Position numbers and translations under genes: made by a program. 64,000 bases of DNA from Benzoatithermus sp963720725 (lineage in GTDB: Bacteria; Pseudomonadota; Alphaproteobacteria; Geminicoccales; Geminicoccaceae): positions 1-64,000 of the forward strand of contig CAVRGN010000008.1 of assembly GCA_963720725.1 (NCBI GenBank), read 5' to 3'. Below are positions 8,509 through 18,142 of the stretch, piece by piece. Every line of letters begins with the position of its first letter. Positions within the stretch are counted from its first letter, which is position 1. Below the pieces are notes generated by a model, which made no database searches, was not told the origin of the DNA, and was given only the letters and a program-made list of their open reading frames with translations.

Positions 8509-8552
8509 GAACGGCGGCGGCGGTAGGCGGCTGGGCTCCACCTGCACCGCGC

Positions 8553-9860
<1,308 letters not shown>

Positions 9861-10059
9861 GACACTGGGCTCGACAAGGACCCTCTCCCCGGCGCGTTGG
9901 CGCGGTGGGTCCTACACCGGGCACCGCCTCCAGGCCAGTGCCACGATGGCGGGCCGGTGCGAGGCCGCTCCGGGGGCGACGCAACGATCGCCGGCCTTCG
10001 CCGTTCATTCCCGGTCCGGTCGCCGACGCGCGACCTCATCACCGACAAGGAGAGAACCG

Positions 10060-10563
10060 ATGGGCCTGTTCACCAAGGACATCGAGAGCCTCGACGACCT
10101 CTTCGTCCACACCCTGCAGGACATCTACTACGCCGAGAACCAGATCACCAAGGCGCTGCCGAAGATGATCGAGAAGGCCAGCAACCCGCAGCTCAAGCAG
10201 GGTTTCGAGAGCCATCTCGGCGAGACGCGCAACCAGATCAAGCGCCTGGAGAAGGTGTTCCAGATGCACGGCCACGAGCCCAAGGCCGTGAACTGCCCGG
10301 CGATCGACGGCATCATCACCGAGGCCAACGACGTGGCCGGCGACGTGGCCGACAAGGAGGTGCTGGACGCTGCCCTGCTCGCTTCCGCGCAGGCGGTCGA
10401 GCATTACGAGATCACGCGCTACGGCACGCTGATCGCCTGGGCCAAGCAGCTCGGCCGCAAGGACTGCGCCAGCGTGCTCGAGGAGAATCTCAAGGAGGAG
10501 AAGGCGACCGACCAGAAGCTCACCGCGATGGCGGAGAGCAAGGTCAACCAGATGGCGGCGTAG
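10060..10563 (+). CDS. YciE/YciF-family ferroxidase-like protein (DUF892)
   Basis: A 167-residue all-helical ferritin-like protein: LDDLFVHTLQDIYYAENQI at the N-terminus, then conserved SHLGETRNQIKRLEKVF and later AVEHYEITRYGTLIAWAKQL. The Glu/His pattern fits the di-iron helices of the DUF892 family, whose members are induced by osmotic or general stress. Start at 10060 behind a purine-rich AAGGAGAG site. A wobble-containing hairpin follows the stop. Confidence 0.9.
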   Translation: MGLFTKDIESLDDLFVHTLQDIYYAENQITKALPKMIEKASNPQLKQGFESHLGETRNQIKRLEKVFQMHGHEPKAVNCPAIDGIITEANDVAGDVADKEVLDAALLASAQAVEHYEITRYGTLIAWAKQLGRKDCASVLEENLKEEKATDQKLTAMAESKVNQMAA

Positions 10564-10575
10564 GACCGCCACCGG

Positions 10576-10607
10576 CAGGGGTCGGGCGGTGCGCCGCCCG
10601 GCCCCTG
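10576..10607. terminator. Hairpin between convergent DUF892 and RTX genes
   Basis: A 14-bp stem (10576-10589 with 10594-10607) containing one G-U pair and a tetraloop, placed between two convergent genes. It probably terminates both. Confidence 0.6.
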
Positions 10608-10620
10608 GGCCAGGCGCCGC

Positions 10621-11631
10621 TCAGGCCTGGATCGCCGGCGCGAAACCGATGTCGGCGAAGATGAAATCGGCGGCCTGGAGGTTGATGTGCCCGTGGAGCA
10701 CCACGACCATCTCGGCACCCTCCTTCACCGCGGTGTTGCCTTCGACGATCGTGTCGCCGTTCTCGTGGTGCCAGCGCAGCTGCCCGACGTCGGTGAACTC
10801 GGCCGTGCCGATGAACTTGAACGCCTGGAAGCCGGGAACATCGTCCTTGCCGTCGCCGGCGACCAGCTTGTCGCGCTGGGCGTGACTGAAATCCAGGACC
10901 TGGTCGGGTGCGTTGGCGGAGCTGCCGTAGGACCCGTCGAGGTAGAACCGGTCGCTGCCACGGCCGCCGGCCAGAATGTCCCCACCTTCCTCGCCGCGCA
11001 GCAGGTTGTTGGCGCCATTGCCGGTGATCCGATCGGCAAACGGAGAGCCTTGCACCGCCTCGACGCTGGTGAAGCGGTCGCCCTCGGCATCGCCGCCGAA
11101 CCCCCGGCCGGTCTGGAGATTCACCGTCACGGCCTGATCCGAGGCGTAGTACAGCGCAAAGTCGGTGCCGCCGTCGCCGCGCAGGTCATCCGCACCCTCC
11201 TCGCCGATCAGGATATCGTTGCCGGCGCCGCCCGACAGCTGATCGTTGCCGGCCCGGCCCAAGAGCAGATCCGATCCGCCCTCGCCGCGCAGGATGTTCC
11301 GCACCTCGTCGCCGTAGAGATAGTCGGTCCGTCTGGAGCCGATCAGGCCCTCGATGCTGTAGAGCGTGTCGCCCTCGGCCTCGCCGCCTTCGGCGTAGAA
11401 GGCGTCCAGGCGGATGGCCACGCCCTGATTGGAGGCGCGATAGCTGGCAAAATCGAAGCCCGAGCTGCCGAACAGCTCGTCGGCGCCAGCACCGCCTTCG
11501 AGCACGTCGTCGCCGCCGAATCCGATCAGGGTATCGTCGCCGGCGAGGCCGAAGATCTGGTCGGCGCGGCCGGTGCCTTCGAGTTCATTGGGATTTCGGT
11601 CGTCGCCGCTGGTACCGGTGATGGTGGCCAT
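10621..11631 (-). CDS. RTX calcium-binding protein, 336 aa
   Basis: The protein starts MATITGTSGDD and has two blocks of glycine/aspartate nonapeptides (for example GLAGDDTLIGFGGDDVLEGG and GRAGNDQLSGGAGNDILIGE). Between and after them come short insert segments of the form FASYRASNQGVAIRLDA / FALYYASDQAVTVNLQ. This is a common architecture of type I secreted RTX proteins. No N-terminal signal peptide is present, in line with a C-terminal T1SS signal. The final ~80 residues hold an RTX C-terminal motif (DQVLDFSHAQRDKL). No T1SS genes lie in the window. A calcium-dependent beta-roll, secreted to the cell surface or medium, is inferred. Confidence 0.85.
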   Translation of the reverse strand: MATITGTSGDDRNPNELEGTGRADQIFGLAGDDTLIGFGGDDVLEGGAGADELFGSSGFDFASYRASNQGVAIRLDAFYAEGGEAEGDTLYSIEGLIGSRRTDYLYGDEVRNILRGEGGSDLLLGRAGNDQLSGGAGNDILIGEEGADDLRGDGGTDFALYYASDQAVTVNLQTGRGFGGDAEGDRFTSVEAVQGSPFADRITGNGANNLLRGEEGGDILAGGRGSDRFYLDGSYGSSANAPDQVLDFSHAQRDKLVAGDGKDDVPGFQAFKFIGTAEFTDVGQLRWHHENGDTIVEGNTAVKEGAEMVVVLHGHINLQAADFIFADIGFAPAIQA

Positions 11632-11930
11632 GCTTGAGCTCCTGCAATTTTGATCTATCGGGAATGTGCCGTGCGAGTGATGATCATCGTGGCGGGATAT
11701 TGTTTCAGTCCAATGTCAGCGATGTGGTGCAGGTTGTAATAACGTGTCGCCGCAACATCGCCGTCTATTCAAAAGAAATATCTGGGCGATCCCAGTCTCT
11801 TCATTGGCGTCAGCCTGCCACAGGTACGCTGTCGCGGATCGCCGCGGTGTCGACACAACGGTTGCCCGCGCCGGAACAATGCGGGTCGGTGCGGGTTGGG
11901 CGGGTCGTTGACGCGTTGAGGGAGATCCGC
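11632..11930. other. Divergent intergenic region between RTX protein and SDR
   Basis: About 300 bases without a gene and AT-richer than the surroundings in the first half. It must carry the promoter of the RTX gene (minus) and of the SDR (plus). The only recognisable element is a putative EcfG-type promoter at 11873-11897, entered separately. Confidence 0.5.
11873..11897 (+). promoter_or_regulatory. Putative EcfG general-stress promoter
   Basis: GGAAC at 11873-11877 is followed after 16 bases by GGTT at 11894-11897. This is close to the alphaproteobacterial EcfG consensus GGAAC-N16/17-CGTT, with one mismatch. It ends about 33 bases before the ATG of an SDR of a type that is commonly stress-induced. 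Assignment is by pattern only. Confidence 0.35.
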
Positions 11931-12896
11931 ATGAGCAGCGACCGGAGCACCATGATGGCCGGCCCCACCGGTGCCGGGACGGCGGCGGAAGGTGGGCGGT
12001 CGCGTCCGGCGGCGGCCTCGATGGCCGATCCGGCCAAGAAGTATCCGGCCCCGCCGTTTCCGTCGCAGTCGCAGCCATGGCCAGGCTTGGCCCGGGGCAT
12101 GGAGCCGCGGCCCGACCATGGCGAGGAGAGCTACCAGGGCTCGGGCCGGCTTCAGGGACGCAAGGCCCTGGTCACCGGCGGCGATTCCGGCATGGGCCGC
12201 GCCGCCGCGATCGCGTTCGCCCGCGAGGGTGCGGACGTCGCCATCAACTACCTGCCGGACGAGGAGCCCGACGCGCGCGAGGTGCTGGCGCTGATCGAGG
12301 ACGCGGGCCGCAAGGGCATCGGCATCCCGGGCGACCTGCGCGAGGAGGCGTTCTGCCAGGAGCTGGTGGCCCGAGCGGTCGAGGCCCTGGGCGGCCTCGA
12401 CATCCTGGTCAGCAACGCGGCGCGGCAGCAGACCAGGGAATCGATTCTCGACGTCAGCAGCGAGGATTTCGACGCGACGATGAAGACCAACGTCTACGCG
12501 CCGTTCTGGCTGATCAAGGCCGCACTGCCGCACCTGCCGCCGGGCTCGGCGATCATCGGCACCACCTCCGAGCAGGCGACCGATCCCTCGGCGGACCTCT
12601 ACGACTACGCCCAGACCAAGGCCGCGACCACGAACTATGTCCGCTCGCTGGCCAAGCAGCTGGCGCCCAAGGGCATCCGGGTCAACGGCGTGGCGCCGGG
12701 ACCGATCTGGACGCCCTTGCAGGTCTCGGGCGGGGCGACGCAGGAAAAGCTGCAGCAGTTCGGCTCCCAGACGCCGCTTGGCCGCCCGGGTCAGCCCGTG
12801 GAGCTCGCCTCGATCTACGTCCAGCTCGCGGCAGCCGACGCCAGCTACGCCACCGGGCAGGTCTACGGTGCCGCCGGGGGCAGCGGCCGGCCCTAG
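11931..12896 (+). CDS. Stress-type SDR oxidoreductase (YghA/YdaD-like)
   Basis: A 321-residue short-chain dehydrogenase with the extended, proline-rich N-terminus typical of the YghA/YdaD/general-stress subgroup (KKYPAPPFPSQSQPWPG). The NAD(P) site is GGDSGMGRAAAIAFAREGAD (TGxxxGxG type), followed by the SNAA motif. The active-site Ser sits in IIGTTS, and Tyr and Lys in LYDYAQTKAA. The substrate is unknown; related proteins reduce small carbonyls. It starts at the ATG at 11931 with GGAGA upstream and may be driven by the EcfG-like promoter. Confidence 0.9.
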   Translation: MSSDRSTMMAGPTGAGTAAEGGRSRPAAASMADPAKKYPAPPFPSQSQPWPGLARGMEPRPDHGEESYQGSGRLQGRKALVTGGDSGMGRAAAIAFAREGADVAINYLPDEEPDAREVLALIEDAGRKGIGIPGDLREEAFCQELVARAVEALGGLDILVSNAARQQTRESILDVSSEDFDATMKTNVYAPFWLIKAALPHLPPGSAIIGTTSEQATDPSADLYDYAQTKAATTNYVRSLAKQLAPKGIRVNGVAPGPIWTPLQVSGGATQEKLQQFGSQTPLGRPGQPVELASIYVQLAAADASYATGQVYGAAGGSGRP

Positions 12897-12962
12897 GTCC
12901 GGGTCTGGCGCCCCGGTGCGCTGCCGCCCATCTAACGGCGCGGCAGACGAGGTGCGCGACGC

Positions 12963-13961
12963 ATGTACGACGATGACGGTCTGGTGTTTCTCGACGGCGC
13001 CGAGATGGAGGTGGATCTCGGCACGGCTGCGGCCGGCGAGCGGCCGTTGCTCGACGCCTACTCGGCCGCGGTCACCATGGCCGTCGCCCGGGCGACGGCG
13101 GCGGTGGCCCATCTCGCGGTCGAGCGCAACGGCCAGCCGGTGGGGTCCGGCTCCGGGTTCGTGGTCACTTCCGACGGCTATCTCCTCACCAACAGCCACG
13201 TCGTCCACGGCGGCGATCTGGTACGCGCCACCTTCCCCGACGGCGCCAGCACCCGTGCCTATCTGGTCGGCGACGATCCCGACACCGACCTCGCCTTGCT
13301 CCAGGTCCACAACCGCCCGGCGGGACAGCTCGAGCTCGCCGCTTCCGATACGCTGCAGGTCGGCCAGATCGCCATCGCGGTCGGCAACCCCTTGGGCTTC
13401 GGCTCGACCGTGACCGCGGGCGTGGTCAGCGCCCTCGGCCGGGCGCTGCGCGGCCGCTCGGGGCGGCTGATCGACGACGTGCTGCAGACCGACGCGGCGC
13501 TCAATCCCGGCAATTCGGGCGGTCCGCTGCTCGACAGCCGCGGCCGGGCGATCGGCGTCAACACGGCGACGATCATGGGCGCGCAGGGCCTGTGTTTCGC
13601 GGTGGCCAGCAACACCGCGCGCTTTGTCATGGGCGAGATCCTGCGCCACGGCCGGGTGCGCCGGGCCTTCCTGGGCCTCGCCGGCCAGACCGTTCCCTTG
13701 GGCCTGGGGCTGGCGCGCCGGCTGGAGCGCACGGCGCTCGCGGCCGTGCGGGTGACCGAGGTCAGTGCGGGGGGACCCGCCGAGCGCGCCGGGGTGCGCG
13801 CGGGCGATCTGCTGCTCGCGGCGGACGGCGAAGAGTTGGCCGGCGTCGACGGACTGCACCGGCTGTTGACGGCCGAGCGCATCGGCGGGAGCGTGGCGCT
13901 GCGCCTGCTGCGCGGGCGCGAGGTGATGACCCTGCCGGTGGTGCCGGCGGCCAGGGCCTGA
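12963..13961 (+). CDS. HtrA-like S1C serine protease with PDZ domain, no signal peptide
   Basis: A 332-residue trypsin-fold protease of the DegP/HtrA group. The catalytic His is in TNSHVV, Asp in DTDLALL and Ser in NPGNSGGPL, all intact. One PDZ domain follows (about residues 230-325; AERAGVRAGDLLLAADGEEL). Unlike DegP it has no signal peptide or membrane anchor at the chosen ATG, so a cytoplasmic location is likely unless the start is wrong. It lies 66 bases behind the SDR and 23 bases ahead of the ABM protein, probably as one unit. Confidence 0.88.
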   Translation: MYDDDGLVFLDGAEMEVDLGTAAAGERPLLDAYSAAVTMAVARATAAVAHLAVERNGQPVGSGSGFVVTSDGYLLTNSHVVHGGDLVRATFPDGASTRAYLVGDDPDTDLALLQVHNRPAGQLELAASDTLQVGQIAIAVGNPLGFGSTVTAGVVSALGRALRGRSGRLIDDVLQTDAALNPGNSGGPLLDSRGRAIGVNTATIMGAQGLCFAVASNTARFVMGEILRHGRVRRAFLGLAGQTVPLGLGLARRLERTALAAVRVTEVSAGGPAERAGVRAGDLLLAADGEELAGVDGLHRLLTAERIGGSVALRLLRGREVMTLPVVPAARA

Positions 13962-13984
13962 CCCGGCCAGGGAGGAAGCGAACG

Positions 13985-14302
13985 ATGATCGTGCGGATCT
14001 GGCGCGGCTGGACCAGCCGCGCCAATGCGGCGGCCTACGAGGCGCTCCTGCGAGACGAGGTGTTCCCGGGCATCGTCGCCCGGGGGATCAAGGGCTATCG
14101 CGGCATCCACCTGCTGCGCCGCGACGAGGGCGGCGAGACCGAGTTCGTGACCGTGATGCGCTTCGACGGCCTGAAGGACGTCCGCGACTTCGCCGGCCAG
14201 AACTACGAGTTGGCGGTGATCCCGCCTCGCGCCCGGGCGCTGCTGACGCGCTGCGACGAGCGGGCGGCGCACTATACGGAGGCGGTGACCCTGCAGGTGT
14301 GA
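13985..14302 (+). CDS. Small ABM-fold (antibiotic biosynthesis monooxygenase-like) protein
   Basis: A 105-residue protein with the dimeric alpha/beta-barrel pattern of ABM-fold proteins: MIVRIWRGWTSRANAAAYE, then GYRGIHLLRR and FVTVMRFDGL, ending in a helix. Such proteins may be heme- or quinol-oxidising monooxygenases or only structural relatives. No catalytic residues can be assigned with confidence. It sits directly downstream of the HtrA-like protease, preceded by GGAGG. Confidence 0.7.
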   Translation: MIVRIWRGWTSRANAAAYEALLRDEVFPGIVARGIKGYRGIHLLRRDEGGETEFVTVMRFDGLKDVRDFAGQNYELAVIPPRARALLTRCDERAAHYTEAVTLQV

Positions 14303-14335
14303 GGCAGCGCTCGTCCAGGGCGCACCGGTCGGCGC

Positions 14336-14662
14336 TCACGCCTCGGCCGGGAGGATCACGCAGCGGATCAGCGGTGTCGCTTCGCCCAGCGAGTGGTACC
14401 AGAAGGCATGGGACTGGCCATCGGGGGCAGGGAAGGACAGCACCCGGTTCCGCGGGACCTCGACGCACCGACGCTCGATCACCACGCCGAGCGCATCGGA
14501 CCGGGTCCGGCACAGCTCGACCGGCTGGCAGTCGCGCTGCTCGCAGCACTTCCGGCCATAGGGGTCGACCAGACCCTCGTACCAGGCATGGGCCAGCGTC
14601 GCGCAAGGTGCCAATCCCAGCGTCACCGACAGCCACAGCCACAGCCACCGCATTTGCCGCAT
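14336..14662 (-). CDS. Secreted Cys-rich hypothetical protein
   Basis: A 108-residue protein with a Sec signal peptide (hydrophobic Trp/Leu core, cleavage likely after AHA near residue 26). The short mature domain has WYEGLVDPYGRKCCEQRDCQ, a C-terminal cysteine, and the sequence HAFWYHS. The CCxxxDC pattern recurs in small periplasmic proteins of alphaproteobacteria whose role I do not know. Disulfide-bonded and periplasmic is inferred. Confidence 0.65.
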   Translation of the reverse strand: MRQMRWLWLWLSVTLGLAPCATLAHAWYEGLVDPYGRKCCEQRDCQPVELCRTRSDALGVVIERRCVEVPRNRVLSFPAPDGQSHAFWYHSLGEATPLIRCVILPAEA

Positions 14663-14926
14663 CCGCGCCGAAACATGGGGCGAGCTTGCAGCCTAGCGCG
14701 AAGCAGCCGCCGATCCAGCGCCTGTTTGCGGCAGAATCAACCCGGCGAGCTAGCCTTGAAGGCGGCCAAGGTAGCCGACGGTTGAATGGCCGCGCGTTCC
14801 AACCAGCAGCTCCGCTCGATGCTTGCCGCCGCGTCCCGTGTCGTCCGGTCGGTCGCGCGCGCCCTTGCCGGCAGCCGTCAGGGATGCAAGTGGTGGAAGG
14901 AACCGTCAGCCACGATCGGTGCACCG
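14663..14926. other. Divergent intergenic region without recognised features
   Basis: About 260 bases between a minus-strand secreted protein and the plus-strand HD hydrolase. The HD frame is open further upstream to 14786, but the extra residues lack family similarity. No motif could be assigned. Confidence 0.4.
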
Positions 14927-15487
14927 ATGAGCACATTCGACGCCGCACAGGCCACCCGACTGCTCGCCCGCGCGATCGACTTCGCTGCCAGGCAGCATGC
15001 GGACCAGCGTCGCAAGGGCGACGCCGCCGAGCCTTACGTCAATCACCTGGCCGAGGTGGCCGGCCTGGTCGCGGAGGCGACCGGCGGGTCGGACTGCAAT
15101 CTGGTCGCGGCGGCCTTTCTGCACGACGTGGTCGAGGATACCGGCGTTACGCTCGCACAGGTGACGGAGATGTTCGGCGAGGACGTGGCGGCGCTGGTGG
15201 GCGAGGCGACCGACGACATGTCGTTGCCCAAGGCCGAGCGCAAGCGGCTGCAGATCGTGCACGCGCCCACGCTCAGCCCGCGGGCCAAGCGCCTGAAGTT
15301 GGCCGACAAGATCAGCAATCTGCGCGATCTCGCGGCGAGCCCGCCCAAGGATTGGGACGATGAGCGGCGACGCGCCTATGTGGACTGGGCTCGCGAGGTG
15401 GCAGCGGGCCTGCGCGGCGTCGACCCTTGGCTCGAGGCCAGATTCGACGAGGCGGCAGCCACCGCCGCACTGGCCGCCGCCCGCTGA
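14927..15487 (+). CDS. HD-domain hydrolase, MESH1/SpoT-hydrolase-like
   Basis: A 186-residue protein similar to the isolated hydrolase domain of (p)ppGpp hydrolases. The metal-binding residues are present: RRKGDAAEPYVNHLAEV, the HD pair in AFLHDVVEDT, and KLADKISNLRDL. No synthetase, TGS or ACT domain is attached, so it is a small alarmone hydrolase-like enzyme that could remove pyrophosphate from (p)ppGpp or act on a related nucleotide. The ATG at 14927 was chosen because the family begins about there. Confidence 0.85.
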   Translation: MSTFDAAQATRLLARAIDFAARQHADQRRKGDAAEPYVNHLAEVAGLVAEATGGSDCNLVAAAFLHDVVEDTGVTLAQVTEMFGEDVAALVGEATDDMSLPKAERKRLQIVHAPTLSPRAKRLKLADKISNLRDLAASPPKDWDDERRRAYVDWAREVAAGLRGVDPWLEARFDEAAATAALAAAR

Positions 15488-15536
15488 CCAGGTGCCGGTG
15501 CCGCGACCAGCATGATCGTCCGGCAGGAGAGCTCAT

Positions 15537-16010
15537 ATCGCCATCAAGCGCCGCCGCCGGCAATTTGCCGCCCTGCCGGTAACGACCGACCCGGACGGGG
15601 CGGTCCGGGTGCTGCTCATCACCTCGCGCACGACGCGGCGCTGGATCGTGCCCAAGGGCTGGGCCGAGCGGCGCGTGACGCCGCGCGAGCAGGCGGCGCG
15701 CGAGGCGTTCGAGGAGGCTGGCCTGGAGGGCGAGATCGGCGCCAAGCGGCTGGGCAGCTACCGCTACCTCAAGCAGCGGCGCAACGGACCGCCGATCCAG
15801 GTCAAGGTCGACGTGTTCCTGCTCGAGGTCGTCCGGCAGCACGAGGAATGGCCCGAGAAAGGCCAGCGCCAGGTGATGTGGATCGGCCTGGCGGAGGCGG
15901 CTGGCCTGGTGGACGACCCTGGGCTGGCCGAAATCCTGCGCGGCCTCGCCGAGCGGTTGCCGCGGGCGGCGCCCGAGGAGGAAGAGCCGGCGGTCAGGCC
16001 GACAACTTGA
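15537..16010 (+). CDS. NUDIX hydrolase with apparent AUC start codon
   Basis: A NUDIX-fold protein of about 157 residues, resembling the diphosphoinositol-polyphosphate/diadenosine-polyphosphate-type group (RRWIVPKGW, then REQAAREAFEEAGLEGE). The metal-binding RExxEE core is intact, but the first Glu of the GX5E part is Val. The frame has a stop upstream and no ATG, GTG or TTG before the GTG at 15609, which would remove a conserved strand (RRRRQFAAL). An AGGAGA site sits 6 bases before ATC at 15537, so I place the start there. It overlaps the convergent bactofilin gene by 17 bases. Confidence 0.75.
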   Translation: MAIKRRRRQFAALPVTTDPDGAVRVLLITSRTTRRWIVPKGWAERRVTPREQAAREAFEEAGLEGEIGAKRLGSYRYLKQRRNGPPIQVKVDVFLLEVVRQHEEWPEKGQRQVMWIGLAEAAGLVDDPGLAEILRGLAERLPRAAPEEEEPAVRPTT

Positions 16011-16524
16011 CCGGCGGCGCCGGTTCCGTCGCGGACGCCGGCGTCGACATCGCGCGCGGCGACTCTTCCGGCAGGCGCTCGATCGAGCCCGCGAGGCGTC
16101 CGCCGCGCTCGATCTCGAGCTCGCCATAGCGGACATTGCCCGAGACCTTGCCGGTGGCACGGATCAGCAACCGCCTGCGCACGGTGAGCGCGCCCTCGTA
16201 GACGCCCGCGATCTCGGCCTCGTCGACCTCGGCCTTGCCGTTGGTGAACCGCCCGGTCTCGGCGATCTCGATCGCCCGGGTGCGATTGAGGGTGACCTGC
16301 ACGCTGCCCTCGACCACCAGCCGGTCGCAGGCGGTGATCTCGCCCGAGAGGTTGATGTCGGGGCCGACGGTCAGGAGCTTGGCCGGCGGCTCGGCGGTCG
16401 GCCGCGGCGGCGATTGGACGGGCGCGATCATTGCCGACGGCGACGGCGGCGTGGGCAGCGGCGCCAGACGCGGTGCTGCCGGCTCGGGTTGTGCGGCCAT
16501 CCCATCTCTCCATTGCAGACGCAT
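15994..16524 (-). CDS. Bactofilin (polymer-forming cytoskeletal protein)
   Basis: A 176-residue protein with a Pro/Ala-rich N-terminal arm (about 50 residues). A bactofilin beta-helix core follows at about residues 52-150: repeated short strands with hydrophobic turns such as NLSGEITACDRLVVEGSVQV, FTNGKAEVDEAEIAGVYEGA and VSGNVRYGELEIERGGRLAG. The C-terminal tail is disordered. Bactofilins polymerise without nucleotide and organise cell shape or envelope enzymes. It stands alone rather than next to a LytM peptidase, as often seen elsewhere. Confidence 0.9.
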   Translation of the reverse strand: MRLQWRDGMAAQPEPAAPRLAPLPTPPSPSAMIAPVQSPPRPTAEPPAKLLTVGPDINLSGEITACDRLVVEGSVQVTLNRTRAIEIAETGRFTNGKAEVDEAEIAGVYEGALTVRRRLLIRATGKVSGNVRYGELEIERGGRLAGSIERLPEESPRAMSTPASATEPAPPVKLSA

Positions 16525-16647
16525 CTCGCTGCCCCCTAAGGTCCGGCGACGGTCAGGCCGCCGTCGTCCAGCATGTCTTTTGGGCCGGTTGGGGTCAAGA
16601 AAAAATCTACTAAAAGTTGAAAATCCGCTTCGGAGAGCACAGGTACC

Positions 16648-17721
16648 TTGAGTGGTCCATGGCGGCTTCCCGCCAACGCCAAGCTCGCGATCCGTACCAC
16701 GGTCGCCGCTCTGGTCAGCTACGCCATCGCCGCCGCGCTGGCCCTGCCGCAGGTCGTCTGGGCGGTGGTGACGGCGCTGGTGGTGCTGCAGGTGAGCGTC
16801 GGCGCCACGATCGGCGCCAGTGTCGACCGGATGGCCGGCACGCTGGGGGGTGCGGTGGTGGGCGCGGTGGTCGCGGTGGTCCAGCCGCGGCTGGGGCTGC
16901 CGGACTGGGCAGCGCTGGCCATCGCCGTGGCGCCTTTGGCCCTGCTGGCGGCGGTCAGCCCGCGCCTGCGCATCGCGCCGCTGACCGCGGCGATCATCCT
17001 GCTCGCGGTGCCGCCCGGCATCTCGGCCCCACTGGCAGCACTCGAGCGCATCCTGGAGATCGGCCTGGGCACGGTCGTCGGCCTCGCCGCGGCCCTGTTG
17101 ATCTTTCCCGCACGTGCGGAAGGCTTTCTGCGCCGGCACGCGGCGGACATGCTGCGCCATCTGGGCTGGCTGGTCGCCGCCCATCTGGCCGGCGCCACCG
17201 CGGCGGCGGACGAGCCCGGCGTCCTCGAACGGCAGGCGCGGGTGCGACGGTCCCTGGCCGCGGCCGAGAGCAGCGGCGCCGAGCTTGCCCGCGAGCGTGC
17301 CGCCCATGTCAGCGACGCCGCCGACCGCTCGCCCGTGCTGCGCTCGCTGCGGCGGCTGCGCAGTGACGTCGCCCTGCTCAGCCGGACCCTGCACGAGCCG
17401 CTGCCCCAGCCGCTGGCCCTAAGGCTGGGCCCCGCCATCGAGACGCTCGCGGCCGCCTTCCGCCTCGCCTTCAAGCGGTTGGCCTCGCTGCTTGCCGAGG
17501 GTGGCACGGCCCCGGCGCTGGCCGAGCTGGACGCCGCCATCGCCGGCTTCTCCCAGGAGTGGCGCGCCGCCGAGCCGGCCATCGACGCCCTCCTGCGCAG
17601 CGGCGAGGGTCCGAAGGCCGCCATGTCGCTGCCGTTCGCGATCGAGACCCTGCGCCGCGACCTGGGCGATTTCGCCACCGTCCTGACCGTGACCGGTGCC
17701 GGGGAGCGCCCCGCCTCGTGA
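16648..17721 (+). CDS. FUSC-family inner-membrane protein
   Basis: A 357-residue protein that opens with six or so hydrophobic helices over residues 10-150, including the FUSC-like segment AVVTALVVLQVSVGATIGASVDRMAGTL written here in part as VGATIGASVDRMAGT. A soluble helical C-terminal half follows. Related proteins are efflux components (fusaric acid, AaeB) or aluminium-activated-malate-transporter-like. The start is TTG at 16648; no better codon fits. No partner membrane-fusion gene is adjacent, so the substrate is unknown. Confidence 0.8.
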   Translation: MSGPWRLPANAKLAIRTTVAALVSYAIAAALALPQVVWAVVTALVVLQVSVGATIGASVDRMAGTLGGAVVGAVVAVVQPRLGLPDWAALAIAVAPLALLAAVSPRLRIAPLTAAIILLAVPPGISAPLAALERILEIGLGTVVGLAAALLIFPARAEGFLRRHAADMLRHLGWLVAAHLAGATAAADEPGVLERQARVRRSLAAAESSGAELARERAAHVSDAADRSPVLRSLRRLRSDVALLSRTLHEPLPQPLALRLGPAIETLAAAFRLAFKRLASLLAEGGTAPALAELDAAIAGFSQEWRAAEPAIDALLRSGEGPKAAMSLPFAIETLRRDLGDFATVLTVTGAGERPAS

Positions 17722-17809
17722 ACGCCCCGCCTCGTGAACGGACGGTAACCCGCGCGCATGTTGTCCCGCCGGCAGGCGCCCCCATCTGCTGATGGTGAGG
17801 AGAGCAAGG

Positions 17810-18109
17810 ATGGATCAGGATTTTCGGCGCTTGGGCTTCGACGTGCGGACGGTGCGGCTGCAGCCCTGGAAGGTGTGGCTGCTCGCGGCCGTAGGGGGTG
17901 CGCTGGCACTGACCTTGGCGATCGCCGTGGCCGGCCTGTTCCTGATCCTGGTGCCGTTGTTCGTGATCGGCGGCCTCGTGGCGCGGCTGCTGCTTCGCGG
18001 CGGCACGCCGCCGGCCGCACGCCGGCCCCATGCCGGGCCCGAGGTGATCGAGGGCCGCTACGAGGTGGTCGACCTGCGCGACGGCGAAGGCCACCGGCGG
18101 CGCGGATAG
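17810..18109 (+). CDS. Small membrane protein, unknown function
   Basis: A 99-residue protein starting MDQDFRRLGFDVRT, with one long or two closely spaced membrane segments (about residues 25-62). A basic cytoplasmic stretch and a short acidic tail (PEVIEGRYEVVDL) follow. GGAGAGCAAGG precedes the ATG at 17810. It follows the FUSC gene by about 90 bases. No family recognised. Confidence 0.65.
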   Translation: MDQDFRRLGFDVRTVRLQPWKVWLLAAVGGALALTLAIAVAGLFLILVPLFVIGGLVARLLLRGGTPPAARRPHAGPEVIEGRYEVVDLRDGEGHRRRG

Positions 18110-18142
18110 CCGCTGGCCGCGCGGCGGCCGATCCCGCCGGAC

